DNA of 64,000 bases. It comes from JAGOPY01 sp964619555. GTDB taxonomy: Bacteria > Bacteroidota > Bacteroidia > Bacteroidales > JAGOPY01. The translations under genes and the position numbers were made by a program. Each line of letters opens with the position of its first letter. The first letter of the stretch is position 1. A model generated the notes under the pieces. The model saw only the letters and a list, made by a program, of their open reading frames with translations. It did no database searches and was not told the DNA's origin. Positions 1 through 11,100 of this stretch are shown in pieces. The DNA is taken from contig CAZUDV010000005.1 of NCBI GenBank assembly GCA_964619555.1, positions 186,001 to 250,000 of the forward strand, read 5' to 3'.

Positions 1-392
1 AGCTGGCCTACAGCGGAAAATACACCGAAAAGGAATTCTCAAAGATCCTCATCGGCCAGGGCGGGCTCGCCGCCCACCTGGGCACTAATAATGCTTATGA
101 AGTCGAACAACGGGTTAAAAAGGGTGATACCCAGGCTGCCCTCATTTATGAAGCCATGGCTTACCAGGTGGCCAAATTCGCAGGATCCATGGCCGTGGCC
201 CTGAAAGGTAAGGCAGATGCCGTGCTGATCACCGGCGGAATAGCCTATGACAAATGGTTCGTTGAAAAGCTGCGGGAATATGCCGGATGGATCGCTCCAT
301 TCTATGTTTATCCCGGTGAGAACGAAATGGAAGCCCTCGCCATGAACGGACTGCGCGTGATGACAGGAGAACTGGAACCGAAAGAATACTGA
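1..392 (+). CDS. buk: Butyrate kinase, C-terminal part (5' end outside window)
   Basis: The frame is open from base 3 to the TGA at 390-392, so only about the last 129 residues are present. The visible part has the acetokinase/butyrate kinase C-terminal pattern: a GQGGLAAHLGTN segment, then an IYEAMAYQVAK helix, the glycine-rich VLITGGIAYDK phosphate-binding segment, and YPGENEMEALAMNGLRV near the end. Butyrate kinase interconverts butyryl phosphate plus ADP with butyrate plus ATP in the cytosol. A phosphate butyryltransferase (ptb) often lies upstream, but that side is outside the window. The branched-chain-acid version cannot be told apart from this fragment. Family assignment is firm; exact substrate is inferred. 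Confidence 0.88.
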   Translation, partial: LAYSGKYTEKEFSKILIGQGGLAAHLGTNNAYEVEQRVKKGDTQAALIYEAMAYQVAKFAGSMAVALKGKADAVLITGGIAYDKWFVEKLREYAGWIAPFYVYPGENEMEALAMNGLRVMTGELEPKEY

Positions 393-403
393 ACCCCGTG
401 TTG

Positions 404-424
404 TTCAAAGTTCAAAGTTCAAAG
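404..424. repeat. Tandem heptamer (TTCAAAG) x3 between butyrate kinase and the first C25 gene
   Basis: Three perfect head-to-tail copies of TTCAAAG. The rest of the 393-555 gap has further low-complexity echoes (ATCTGATATCTGATTCTGG, ATTTGATATTT), so the gap looks like a patchwork of short repeats, not a regulatory leader with a clear consensus promoter. A second, different heptamer array lies inside a gene at 44344-44371. Confidence 0.8.
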
Positions 425-512
425 TTGAATTATTAAGTTATTGGTTTTTAGCTTTTAATTTTGGAATCTGATATCTGATTCTGGTTTCTGAATTTGTATT
501 TGATATTTACTT

Positions 513-557
513 ATTTTTATCGCCCTTATCATCACCTTAAACCAAAGCGATAAAAAT
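513..557 (+). promoter_or_regulatory. Perfect 11-bp inverted repeat spanning the start codon of the first C25 gene
   Basis: ATTTTTATCGC at 513-523 is exactly reverse-complementary to GCGATAAAAAT at 547-557, with a 23-nt loop. The right arm includes A and T of the ATG at 556. In RNA this would place the initiation region in a stem. If transcription starts upstream of 513 it could modulate translation; alternatively it is a protein-binding palindrome. The pairing is seen; the role is inferred. Confidence 0.55.
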
Positions 558-3500
558 GAAGCAGATGCTTTTAACAGCAGCATTGTTGGCTTTGCTGCAC
601 CTACCATCACAATCACAGCAGATCACTGACCGGATAGATATGGGTGCCGGGGTATTCACCCTGGCGACTTCCTCACCGGCCCATGCTGAAATCAATTACG
701 TTATCGGTAAATGGAGTTTGAAGGATCTCACCATCGACCGGAAAATAATGCAAAAGATAGATCTGCCCGGACACTTCCTTCCTAATGATGAAGGGAAGCC
801 CGATCTTCCCGGATCGGGCCGTTATATTGCTATTCCCCAGGGTGCTACGGCCAGGTTGAATATTCTTTCCATTGAAACCGAAACACTCCAGGGAATAGAA
901 ATAGCCCCTGCTCCCAGAATCCCTAAGACCACTGAGAACGGGCCCCTTCAATACAGGATGGATTCAGATATTTATTCATCTGACGCTTTTTATCCCTCCA
1001 CTCCGGTTCAATTATCTAAACCCTTGCAGATCCGGGGAGTGGATGTGGTCATGCTGGGCATCACCCCTTTCCAGTATAATCCCGTGAGCAAAGAGTTGGT
1101 CATATATAAAAATATCCAGGCAGAAGTGATATTTGAGGGAGGAAATGGTGTTTTCGGCGACAACCGCCTGCGCAGCCGCTGGTGGGATCCGCTGGTGAAG
1201 GATGCGGTGATGAACCGGGAACAGCTTCCCGCCATCAGCACTGAAAGTCGACGGATAGCAGCAAGGGGAACGGGTTGCGAATATCTCATCATCTGCCCGG
1301 ATGATCCCGTGTTTACGGCATGGGCCGATACCATCCGGTTGTTCAGGAACAGGCAGGGTATCCTGACCGATGTGGTAACGACCACTGAAATAGGCGGGAA
1401 CAATGTCAATACGATCGAGTCCTTTATTAACAATGCCTACAACACGTGGGACATCCCACCCGCCGCCATACTGATCCTCGGGGATTACGGCACTTCCGGA
1501 TCGACCGTTGTGGCGCCAATCTGGGACAATTATTGCGCTTCGGACAATATCTATGCCGATGTCAATAACGATGATCTGCCGGATATTGTCCTGGCCAGAA
1601 TGACCGCTCAGAATGGCACTCACCTGGAAACCATGATCCGCAAATTCATCGATTATGAGACCAATCCCTATACCGATCCGGAGTATTACCATCACCCCAT
1701 CACGGCACTGGGCTGGCAAACGGAACGCTGGTTCCAGGTTTGCATTGAAGTGGTCGGGGGATTCTTCCGGAACAGCCTGGGTAAAGACCCTGTCCGCATC
1801 AATGAGGTTTACGATGGAAACCCTGCAGTGGATCCGTGGTCAACCGCACCGAACACCAACACCATCATGAATTATTTCGGCCCGAACGGGCTGGGGTACA
1901 TCCCATCCAGCCCGTCTGCACTGGGTGACTGGAGCGGCGGAAATGCCAGTGATATCAACAACGCCATCAACCAGGGCTCCTTCATCCTGCTGCACCGGGA
2001 TCACGGATATGAACAGGGATGGGGAGAACCGGCCTATTCCAATGGAAACCTTTCCGGTCTCAGCAACGATAAGCTGACCTTTGTCTATTCCGTCAACTGC
2101 CTTACCGGAAAGTACAACTGGGGCAGTGAATGTTTTACCGAAGCCTTTCACCGGCAGCCGCAAAGAGCGCTGGGGCTTATAGCTGCCTCAGAGGTATCGT
2201 ACTCTTTCGTAAATGATACTTATGTTTGGGGAGCTTTCGACAATATGTGGCCGGAATTTATGCCCGATTACGGCACCACCCCTGCTTCCCGGGGGCTTCT
2301 GCCTGCCTTCAGCAATGCAGCGGGGAAAATCTATCTCGAACAGTCGGGCTGGCCTTACAATACCGGGAACAAGGAAGTGACCTACAACCTTTTCCACCAT
2401 CACGGCGACGCCTTTACCACCCTTTATTCCGAAGTCCCGCAAAACCTGCTTGTAATCCACGACGGTGTCATGACCGGGGGATCGGATGTTTACACCGTCC
2501 AGGCTGATACGCTGTCCCTGATTGCCCTTTCCGTAAACGGAGAGATAATCGGGGTAGCGGAAGGTACCGGGGCGCCGGTCGATATAATGATCGAACCTCA
2601 GATCCCCGGCACGGAAGTGGCCATAGTCGTAACTAAAACCAACTATTTCCGCTACGAAAATTCCATCCTGGTCATTTCGCCCAATGCGCCCTATGTGCTT
2701 TACCAGGCGCACGAGCTGAACGACGAAGACGGAAATTCCAACGGTCAAATGGATTACGCTGAATCATTGAAGCTTACATTGACATTGCAAAATATTGGGG
2801 CGGTAGACGCGACCAATGTCGATGTCACGATCTCAACGGAAGATCCCTTCGTCACAATCACTGATGCTCAAGAAAATGCCGGAAATATAAATGGAAATCA
2901 GAGTGTGTCGCTGACCGACGGTTTTGCCGTCACGGTATCCGACACCATACCAGACGGGCATACGGTCAGCTTCCTGGTAGAAGCGACCGATGGGAATGAA
3001 ACCTGGCACAGTGATTTCTTCGTCATAGGCCATGCTCCCGTACTGGAACACATTTCCTTCCTGATCGATGACCAGGGAGGCAATGACAACGGCAAGCTGG
3101 ATCCGGGCGAAACGGCAGATTTTCATCTGATCATTGCCAACACGGGTTCATCCGAAGCCTTCAATGTGGTTACTTCTTTATCCGTTAGCGACATGGACCT
3201 GACCGTAATTTCCGGGCCACAATCCAGTGGAAACTTAACTCCGCAGTCTGAAACGGAAGTGGTTTTCACCGTATCAGCATCGGAATATACTCCCGGCGGT
3301 CTTAATGCTACCTTCGATGTCGATATTGCAGCTGATTTCTCAAGAAATGGCTCCGGCAGTTTTACAACGGTCGTCGGTCGTTATACTGCCCTCGTCCTGG
3401 ACCTGGATCCGAACAGTTATTCGGCTCCCGGGATCATGGAAACCTTCCAGGATATGGATTTAATGGCGGCTTACACCAACCAGTTCCCTGCTGATTTTAC

Positions 3501-4278
3501 CGATTATAAATCGGTTTTCCTTTGCCTGGGCATTTATTATTCCAACCATGTACTGACCGATGCTGAAGCCCAAATGCTGAAGACTTATCTTGAAAATGAA
3601 GGCAGATTGTACATGGAAGGCCGGACAACCTGGTACGATGACCCCCAGACCGTTCTCCATGAAATGTTCGGGATAAATACCGAATTCACCAACTGGTACC
3701 AGTATGACTCCCTCCATGGTATCCCCGGTACATTTACGGAAGGTATGACTTTTGCTTTCGATGGGGAAGACCCCTACAATAAATATAAGCTCATCGCTGT
3801 CGATCCGGCATATGAAATCATGCGCAGTATGAACGACAGCAGGGGAGCAATGGTAGCCTATGACGCGGCCACCTATAAAACGATCGGCTCAAATTTCGAA
3901 TTCGGAGGTCTTATCGATGGAGAAACCCCTTCCACAAAGGAAACACTTATGTATAGGATCCTCGGTTTCTTTGGAGATATCCTGACCGAAACCGAGGAAT
4001 CAACCGGATACCATCCGGATGTGATTTCCGCCTATCCGAATCCATTTGAAAACCGGATTACATTCACTACCTACCTGGATGAAAAGACCGAAATGACACT
4101 GGAATTGATCGATATCACCGGAAGGGTCTTGTCACATTTCAGAGAAGGCATGCTGGACAAGGGAACCCACTCCTTTACAATGGAAGTTCCCGGTCAATCC
4201 AAAGCACCCGGCATCTATTTCTACCGGTTCAAAACAAGTAAAGGGGTTTTCAGTGGTAAACTCCTCAGAATTAATTAA
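556..4278 (+). CDS. Gingipain-family (C25) cysteine peptidase with T9SS sorting domain
   Basis: 1240 residues. Signal peptide about 1-21, a C25-type propeptide to about 225 (with the TPFQYNPV motif common to these proteins), then the caspase-like peptidase domain to about 630. The probable catalytic dyad is His483 in HRDHG and Cys515 in VNCLTG, 32 residues apart; gingipains have nearly the same spacing. Two CARDB-like beta domains follow, each opening with an Asp/Asn-rich calcium-type loop (near 723 and 837), then an alpha/beta domain at about 945-1150, and a CTD starting at the YPNPFENRITF motif. It should be exported by Sec, passed through the T9SS and anchored or released at the surface. 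It is followed after 32 bp by the Asp-box gene, so the two are probably co-transcribed. Closest relatives here are the genes at 19841 and 24611. Substrate specificity (Arg, Lys or other) cannot be read. Confidence 0.9.
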   Translation: MKQMLLTAALLALLHLPSQSQQITDRIDMGAGVFTLATSSPAHAEINYVIGKWSLKDLTIDRKIMQKIDLPGHFLPNDEGKPDLPGSGRYIAIPQGATARLNILSIETETLQGIEIAPAPRIPKTTENGPLQYRMDSDIYSSDAFYPSTPVQLSKPLQIRGVDVVMLGITPFQYNPVSKELVIYKNIQAEVIFEGGNGVFGDNRLRSRWWDPLVKDAVMNREQLPAISTESRRIAARGTGCEYLIICPDDPVFTAWADTIRLFRNRQGILTDVVTTTEIGGNNVNTIESFINNAYNTWDIPPAAILILGDYGTSGSTVVAPIWDNYCASDNIYADVNNDDLPDIVLARMTAQNGTHLETMIRKFIDYETNPYTDPEYYHHPITALGWQTERWFQVCIEVVGGFFRNSLGKDPVRINEVYDGNPAVDPWSTAPNTNTIMNYFGPNGLGYIPSSPSALGDWSGGNASDINNAINQGSFILLHRDHGYEQGWGEPAYSNGNLSGLSNDKLTFVYSVNCLTGKYNWGSECFTEAFHRQPQRALGLIAASEVSYSFVNDTYVWGAFDNMWPEFMPDYGTTPASRGLLPAFSNAAGKIYLEQSGWPYNTGNKEVTYNLFHHHGDAFTTLYSEVPQNLLVIHDGVMTGGSDVYTVQADTLSLIALSVNGEIIGVAEGTGAPVDIMIEPQIPGTEVAIVVTKTNYFRYENSILVISPNAPYVLYQAHELNDEDGNSNGQMDYAESLKLTLTLQNIGAVDATNVDVTISTEDPFVTITDAQENAGNINGNQSVSLTDGFAVTVSDTIPDGHTVSFLVEATDGNETWHSDFFVIGHAPVLEHISFLIDDQGGNDNGKLDPGETADFHLIIANTGSSEAFNVVTSLSVSDMDLTVISGPQSSGNLTPQSETEVVFTVSASEYTPGGLNATFDVDIAADFSRNGSGSFTTVVGRYTALVLDLDPNSYSAPGIMETFQDMDLMAAYTNQFPADFTDYKSVFLCLGIYYSNHVLTDAEAQMLKTYLENEGRLYMEGRTTWYDDPQTVLHEMFGINTEFTNWYQYDSLHGIPGTFTEGMTFAFDGEDPYNKYKLIAVDPAYEIMRSMNDSRGAMVAYDAATYKTIGSNFEFGGLIDGETPSTKETLMYRILGFFGDILTETEESTGYHPDVISAYPNPFENRITFTTYLDEKTEMTLELIDITGRVLSHFREGMLDKGTHSFTMEVPGQSKAPGIYFYRFKTSKGVFSGKLLRIN

Positions 4279-4310
4279 TCGCAAACTTTCAACCGAAATC
4301 AATCAACTAT

Positions 4311-7300
4311 ATGAAATCCATCTCAACCCTTGCTCTGGCTTTTACCCTGGCACTATCCTTTCAGGCAACTGGCCAAACTTCCGCCCGGCGCGAAAAAATC
4401 GCTGATCCATCCAAAAGGCTGGATACTCGCGTGGATAACAACGGTTACTGGAAGAGAATGGCTGCGCAGGGCCTGACCAAGCTCAACGGAGTCACACAGG
4501 TTCCTCCCGCTAGTTTTAATGGAAGCGAGATCAGGGCTTTCAGTGTGATCACGGAAGACTCTCCCGATGTACCTGTAGCTCCAGGCAACAGTACTCAAAG
4601 TGAGAACTCCGTTTTCGTTAGTCCGCTCGATAACTTATTGGTAATCAATTCAAATAATTCCTCTCAGAATCCTTTGGGCAGCTTTTATGGAGCCAATGCC
4701 CTGGAAAGTGACGACGGCGGACTGAGCTGGGGAGGCACGGTCCAGGGTGCCGGTGGTTACAACAGCGGTGACCCTGTCGCGCTCATCGGCCTGGATGGGA
4801 GTTATTACATTGGATTTATCAGTGAAAGCGGCGGACAGGCCGTTGGAAAATCGACCGACGGCGGTGCGACTTATACCGTTTACAATGTTGCCAATGCCGG
4901 TGGCGGTGGCCTTCTGGATAAAAACCACCTTTGGATCGACAACAACCCGACGAGTCCGTTTGAAGGCACCCTTTACGACGCCTGGACCGATTTTTACGGA
5001 GCATTTGATTCGGATATCGGCTTTTCCCGGTCCATAAACGGAGGAGTGAACTGGTCGGCGCCGATCAACGTCAGCAGCGCAGTCAATGCAGGCAGCCATT
5101 GCCAGGGAGTGAACATCAATTCCGGCCCTTATGGTGAGGTATATGTGATATGGGCTATTTATGACACCTGGCCGCAGGACGAAACCTCCATCGGCATGGC
5201 CAGGTCGTTTGATGGTGGCGCCACATTCGGTCCCGCGACCAGGATCATTTCAAACATCCGGGGGATAAGAAGCAGCGGTATAAGCAAGAATATGCGGAAC
5301 AACTCGTTCCCCAGCATGGCTGTGGATATCAGCGGAGGAGAATTTAATGGCAACATTTACATTGTCTGGTCAAATATTGGAGTGCCGGGAATCAACACCG
5401 GATCTGATGTGGATGTTTATATGATCCGGTCGGAAGACCAGGGCGTTACCTGGTCTGCTCCTATCAGGGTAAACCAGGACCCGACAGGGCTGGGAAGCGA
5501 ACATTATTTTCCCTGGATAACCTGTGATCCAGAAACCGGCGACCTGAGCGTCATTTTTTATGACGACCGCAATGTCGGTGGGAACCAGTGCGAAGTATAT
5601 TGCGCCAACTCCTACGATGGCGGCGTGACCTGGGAGGATTTCAAGGTCAGCGATGTCGCCTTTACCCCTACCCCGATACCGGGCCTTGCTGACGGGTATA
5701 TGGGCGACTACATCGGGATCAATGCCCGCGGTGGCTGGGTTTATCCGACTTGGGCCGATACCCGCACGGGATCGGTGATGACCTACGTTTCCCCCTATCA
5801 GACCAATCCCCTGGCGCGTCCGACCGGCCTGACCGCTGAAGTGGAATTTGAGACCGGCATTGCAAGCCTGGAGTGGACCTTCTTGGAGGTTCCGGGTTTT
5901 ACCTATTTCAATATTTACCGGGACAATGTGCTGATCGGCACCTCCGCGGATACAGTCTATACAGACCAGTTACCCGGATACGGGATCTACAATTACAAAG
6001 TCAGCGCCTATTATGAGGGAGTCGGCGAATCCAGCTACAGCCATGCCGGGGTTCAATGGGGAGATGCCCAGATCAGTGTAGCCCCGGCCTCGATCGTGGA
6101 AACGCTTCAACCTGACCAAATAGTGACCCGCATTGTTACGGTCGACAATATCGGGCAGCTGGAAATGGATTACCACCTGACACTCTTTGTTCCAGGAGAA
6201 TCCGGTGATGATCCGAGAGCCTATTGTTCGGCATCCGGGGGCTGTGATGAATTCATCAGCCGTGTCCGGCTTAATGAGATCGATAACTCCAGCAATTGCA
6301 CCGGTTACGGTAACTATACCACGATCAGCACCAGCATGTCGGTGGGAAACTCGTATGAGATCACGATCACCAATGGCAATCCCATCTGGCCGGAAGACCG
6401 GTGCGGATTATGGGTCGACTGGGACCAGGATGAGGAATTCGATGAGAACGAGTCCATTCCGGTCAATGGCTCGCCCGGGGTTGGTCCGTATACCGCAACC
6501 ATATCCCCGCCGGTCGGGTCGTTACCCGGCTCCACCCGCCTCCGCACCCGGATCGTCTATTCTGAAGAACCTGTCCCTTGCGGAAATTCCTCCTATGGCG
6601 AAGCCGAAGATTATACCGTTTTCGTGCAAAGCTGGCTATTTGTTGATCCCATGTCCGGAAATATTGAACCGGGTGGCTCCATGGAAATCGAAGTGACCAT
6701 GAATTCAACGGATATGGCACTGGGGACCTATACCGCCGAATTGCAGGTATACAGCAACGATCCGGATGATCCCATGGTCATCGTACCGATCACCATGCAC
6801 GTGGCTGATATTGGCGTTTACATCACTGCGGATGATGAATCGATCTGTCTCGGCCAGTCTGCCCAACTTACATCTGAAGTGATCGGGGGACCGGGCAATT
6901 ACACCTATTCCTGGATCTCTGTGCCCGAAGGATTTACCTCCGGGGAGGCCAATCCGGTCGTGACCCCTTCGGAAACCACCACTTATCACCTGGTCGTTAC
7001 CGGTGAGGAGTTCATGGCCGAAAATCAGATCACCATCCATGTAAATCCATTGCCGCAAGTTTCCCTTGGTGAGGATGTAAGCCTCTGCCTGGGGGAATCC
7101 CATATGCTGACGCCGGGTGCAGATTTTGAAACTTATCTCTGGAGCGATGGTTCTACGGGAAGTTCAATCACAGTAAGCGATCCCGGAAACTACTGGGTGG
7201 AAGTTACCGATGAAAATGGCTGTGCCGCTTCCGACACGTTGGAGTTCAATCTTTACCCGTTGCCGGAACTGTTCCTCGGAGAAGACAATAATATTTGCGA

Positions 7301-8024
7301 AGGAGGAACCCTGACCCTGGATGCAGGATCCGATTTCTCGACCTATACCTGGAGTACCGGTGAAACTTCCCATTCCATTACGGTCAGCCAGCCCGGGACG
7401 TACTGGATCAATATCACCGACATGAACGGTTGCGAAGCTTCCGATACGATTCAGCTCGGGACGGCTCCTATGCCACTGACCACCAGCATTACTTCCGGAC
7501 CGGCCTCAGTGGATAATTTCCTCAATCCCACATCTACCTATACCTGCAGTGACGCAACCTACGCGACTACTTACGTATGGACGGTCAATCCATCTGGGGC
7601 GGGTACGACCACCAGCACAGGCACATCCGCCGAGATCAGCTGGACCCCCGGGTATACGGGTCCCGTCGAAGTGGCTGTCACCGGTAAGAACGATTGTGGC
7701 CAAGGTCCCGTTTCCGGTATCTTTACTACAGAAGTTTACTCTTCCCAGGGTATGGATGAAAAAAATGCCGCCCGTGTGATCATCTATCCAAATCCCGGGA
7801 AAGGCCTGTTTAACGTCCAAATCCCTGCCCTTGCCAATGTGAAGGCTGATATAACCGTGACGGATGTTTCCGGATCCACAGTCTATCAGAAACCGGAACT
7901 CAGCATTCCTTCCGATGGCCGGTTTGATCTCAATCTTTCATCCCTGCCGGATGGAAGCTATACGCTGAACATGAAGACCCGAGAAAACAATTACCAGGGC
8001 AAACTGATCCTACAGCGTAACTAG
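4311..8024 (+). CDS. Asp-box (BNR, sialidase-like) secreted protein with GEVED and Ig-like domains and T9SS CTD
   Basis: 1237 residues with a signal peptide (about 1-21). Residues about 95-480 form a beta-propeller with repeated Asp-boxes (SDDGGLSW, STDGGATY, SINGGVNW, SFDGGATF, SEDQGVTW, SYDGGVTW). A fibronectin-like domain follows (about 495-585), then a GEVED domain (about 632-770, ending GEAEDYTV), an Ig-like region, two tandem near-repeats of about 70 residues each ending in a DxNGC-type strand, a PKD-like domain and the CTD (IIYPNPGKGLF). The architecture suits a surface glycan-binding or glycan-cleaving protein. Asp-boxes alone do not prove sialidase activity and I did not identify a complete arginine triad. 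It lies 32 bp after the C25 gene and is a paralogue of the next gene. Confidence 0.85.
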   Translation: MKSISTLALAFTLALSFQATGQTSARREKIADPSKRLDTRVDNNGYWKRMAAQGLTKLNGVTQVPPASFNGSEIRAFSVITEDSPDVPVAPGNSTQSENSVFVSPLDNLLVINSNNSSQNPLGSFYGANALESDDGGLSWGGTVQGAGGYNSGDPVALIGLDGSYYIGFISESGGQAVGKSTDGGATYTVYNVANAGGGGLLDKNHLWIDNNPTSPFEGTLYDAWTDFYGAFDSDIGFSRSINGGVNWSAPINVSSAVNAGSHCQGVNINSGPYGEVYVIWAIYDTWPQDETSIGMARSFDGGATFGPATRIISNIRGIRSSGISKNMRNNSFPSMAVDISGGEFNGNIYIVWSNIGVPGINTGSDVDVYMIRSEDQGVTWSAPIRVNQDPTGLGSEHYFPWITCDPETGDLSVIFYDDRNVGGNQCEVYCANSYDGGVTWEDFKVSDVAFTPTPIPGLADGYMGDYIGINARGGWVYPTWADTRTGSVMTYVSPYQTNPLARPTGLTAEVEFETGIASLEWTFLEVPGFTYFNIYRDNVLIGTSADTVYTDQLPGYGIYNYKVSAYYEGVGESSYSHAGVQWGDAQISVAPASIVETLQPDQIVTRIVTVDNIGQLEMDYHLTLFVPGESGDDPRAYCSASGGCDEFISRVRLNEIDNSSNCTGYGNYTTISTSMSVGNSYEITITNGNPIWPEDRCGLWVDWDQDEEFDENESIPVNGSPGVGPYTATISPPVGSLPGSTRLRTRIVYSEEPVPCGNSSYGEAEDYTVFVQSWLFVDPMSGNIEPGGSMEIEVTMNSTDMALGTYTAELQVYSNDPDDPMVIVPITMHVADIGVYITADDESICLGQSAQLTSEVIGGPGNYTYSWISVPEGFTSGEANPVVTPSETTTYHLVVTGEEFMAENQITIHVNPLPQVSLGEDVSLCLGESHMLTPGADFETYLWSDGSTGSSITVSDPGNYWVEVTDENGCAASDTLEFNLYPLPELFLGEDNNICEGGTLTLDAGSDFSTYTWSTGETSHSITVSQPGTYWINITDMNGCEASDTIQLGTAPMPLTTSITSGPASVDNFLNPTSTYTCSDATYATTYVWTVNPSGAGTTTSTGTSAEISWTPGYTGPVEVAVTGKNDCGQGPVSGIFTTEVYSSQGMDEKNAARVIIYPNPGKGLFNVQIPALANVKADITVTDVSGSTVYQKPELSIPSDGRFDLNLSSLPDGSYTLNMKTRENNYQGKLILQRN

Positions 8025-8050
8025 GAACATTAATGTATTAATTATCAGTG

Positions 8051-8087
8051 GGCCTGATCGGGATGAATTTATACCTCCGGTCAGGCC
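8051..8087 (+). terminator. Putative stem-loop terminator after the first Asp-box gene
   Basis: GGCCTGATCGG (8051-8061) pairs with CCGGTCAGGCC (8077-8087), one G-U pair, 15-nt loop, followed by a T-rich TTCACTTTTC. It lies 27 bp past the stop at 8024 and before the next promoter. Confidence 0.55.
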
Positions 8088-8111
8088 TTCACTTTTCATT
8101 AATTATTTATC

Positions 8112-8120
8112 TAATTTTGC
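8112..8120 (+). promoter_or_regulatory. Bacteroidota-type -7 element upstream of the second Asp-box gene
   Basis: TAATTTTGC matches TAnnTTTGC exactly, 26 bp before the ATG at 8147. No clear TTG is seen at the -33 spacing. Confidence 0.5.
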
Positions 8121-8146
8121 AGTTCTAATTTTCAATCATTCTTTCA

Positions 8147-11100
8147 ATGAGAACTTTTTCACTATCAGTATTATCTATCTTATTCGCCATACCTCTTCTG
8201 CTCACCGGCCAGGCTCAAAATGCCACCGAAAAACTCGACACCCGGATTGATAACCTGGGTTATTGGAAAAAAGCGGCTGAACGCGGTCTTACCGTTCCCA
8301 ATCCACAGGTGTCCGTACCGGCAGCCAGGTATACCGGAAGCGAGATCAGGGGGCTTTCGTCCACTACAGAGAATTCACCCGATGTCCTTATTATATCCGG
8401 GGCGACTTCACAAAGTGAGAATTCGGTTTTCATCGATCCTAACAATGAAGACAATGCATTGAATTCCAATAACTCCACCAATACGCCGGGAGGTGGGACA
8501 ACCATTTACGGGGCCAATGATGTTATGACATTCGACGGTGGCCAAAACTGGGATGGAGAGATCCAGGGGGCCGGGGGAAGCAACTCCGGCGACCCGGCGG
8601 CACTGATTGGCCGGAATGGAAGGTATTACATCGGATTTATCAACAATGGTTCCGGACAGTCGGTCGCCCGATCTGACGACCAGGGTGAAAACTGGGCCAC
8701 ATCGACGGTGGCGAATGCCCCCTCCGGATTTGGCAATCTCCTGGATAAAAACCATCTCTGGATCGATAACTGCCCGACCAGCCCTTACGAAGGTTATCTT
8801 TACGACGCCTGGACGGCTTTCGGCGGACAAAATGACAGTGACATCGAGATCTCCCGTTCCACCGACGATGGCGTTACCTGGAGCACCACGATCAATGTCA
8901 GCCAGGCTATCAATGCCGGAAGCCACAGCCAGGGGGTCAATATTCAGACCGGGCCGAACGGTGAGGTTTATGCTATTTTCACCATTTATGACAACTGGCC
9001 GTCGGATGAAGATGCGCTCGGTATGGCGCGGTCACTCGATGGAGGCGCGACCTATGAATCCTTCCGGATCATTGAGAACATCCGCGGTATTCGCAATACC
9101 GGGACCGGGAAGGATATGCGCGTGAATTCATTCCCTTCGGCAACCGTCGATATCAGTAACGGCCCAAACAGGGGGAACATTTATGTTGTGTGGCCGAATG
9201 TCGGTTACCCGGGGATCAATTCGGGCAATGATGTGGATGTTTACATGATACGGTCGGAAGATGGCGGCGACACCTGGTCGGCGCCGATCAGGGTCAACCA
9301 GGACCCTGCCGGCCTCGGCAAAAAGCACTACTTCCCATGGATCACCTGTGATCCGGCAACCGGGACCCTTAGCGTAATCTTCTATGACGACCGGAATGTC
9401 GGCAGTGCCCAATGCGAAGTATTCTGCGCCAACTCCTTTGATGGCGGAGAAACCTGGGAAGATTTCAAAGTGAGCGATGTTTCCTTCACTCCCACCCCTA
9501 TCCCCGGCCTGGCCAGCTCCTATTTCGGGGATTACCTCGGGATCCATGCACTGAATGGCAACGTTTACCCGGTCTGGACCGACAACCGCACGGGAACGGC
9601 CCTGACCTATTGCTCGCCCTACCAGACCAGTACCATAACTCCTCCAACCGACCTTGCTGCCGATCTGGATGATGAAACCGGCGGTGTGCAACTGACCTGG
9701 CAACATAACACCAGTCCGACATTCGATTATTACAAGATATACCGGAACCTGATACTGATCGGAACTTCTGTCTTCCCTGTATTCAACGATACCCTGCCCA
9801 ATTATGGTTTTTACCGGTATTCGGTCACAGCATTTTACGAAACCGAAGGGGAATCCGGGCCGGCTATGGTAGATGTTCAGTGGGGTAATGCGCAGGCCCA
9901 GGTCAATCCTGCCATTATTGAAGTGTTCGTTCTGCCTGAAGGGACTGCCACGCAAAGCCTAAACCTGTCCAATGTGGGCCAGTTGCCTCTGGACTATACC
10001 TCTGCATTTTCTGTACAGGCCACTTCAAATCCCAGCCGGGCCTATTGCACCGGCCTCGGCGGATGCGGTGAATCCATTCAAAGGGTAAGATTCCAGGAAA
10101 TAGACAATATCTCGGAATGCGATGGTTACGAAGATTACACCAATCTCAGCACCATTGTGACCCGTGGCCAGTCGTTCAATATCACCGTTAACAACAGTAC
10201 GAACATTTATCCAGAGGATATCTGCGGTATCTGGGTCGATTGGAACCAGGACGAAAACCTGACCAATGATGGCACGATAACGGTCTCAGGTTCACCGGGG
10301 ACAGGTCCGTATACGGCAACGATCACCGTTCCCGATGACGCAAAAAACGGTACCACGAGGCTGAGGATTAGGATCAAACGCGGCGGATCAATGAGCCCTT
10401 GCGGTCTGGCACCCAACGGCGAAGTGGAGGACTATTCCATTAACGTACTGGCCTGGGTAACAGCCAATCCGATGGAAGGGACGATTGCAGCCGGAGGCGC
10501 CCAGGATATCACATTCCAGCTCGATGCAGCCGGCCTGGATTTAGGAACCTATGAAGCGAATTATACGATTTCCAGCAACGATCCGGATAACGGGGAGATC
10601 GTAGTGCCGGTCGTCATGAATGTGACCAATATAGCCCTCAGTGTCACTGCCGATAAATACGAAGTCTGCCTGGGCGGATCCACTACTCTTCATGCCCAGG
10701 GAACCGGAGGTTCCGGTAATTACACCTATTCCTGGACTTCCGAACCGGCAGGATTCACTTCTACGGATCCGGATCCGGAAGTGACGCCTCATGTTACCAC
10801 CGTTTATACCGTGGAACTGACTGATGGCGGTATCTCCCTGCAGGACCAGGTAACTATCACGGTCAGAGCGCTTCCGGAGATCAGCCTGGGAGATGATCTG
10901 GCTGTTTGCGAAGGCGAAACGGCCATTATCGATGCCGGCGCCGGGTACGCCTATTACCTCTGGAGCACAGGAGCCACTGAACCGTCAATCACGGTCAGCC
11001 AAGCGGGCACTTACTGGGTGGAAGTGGCTAACGAATATGGCTGTGCCAACAGGGATACGGTCGAATTCAACCTCTACACACTGCCGGTTGTCAGCCTGGG

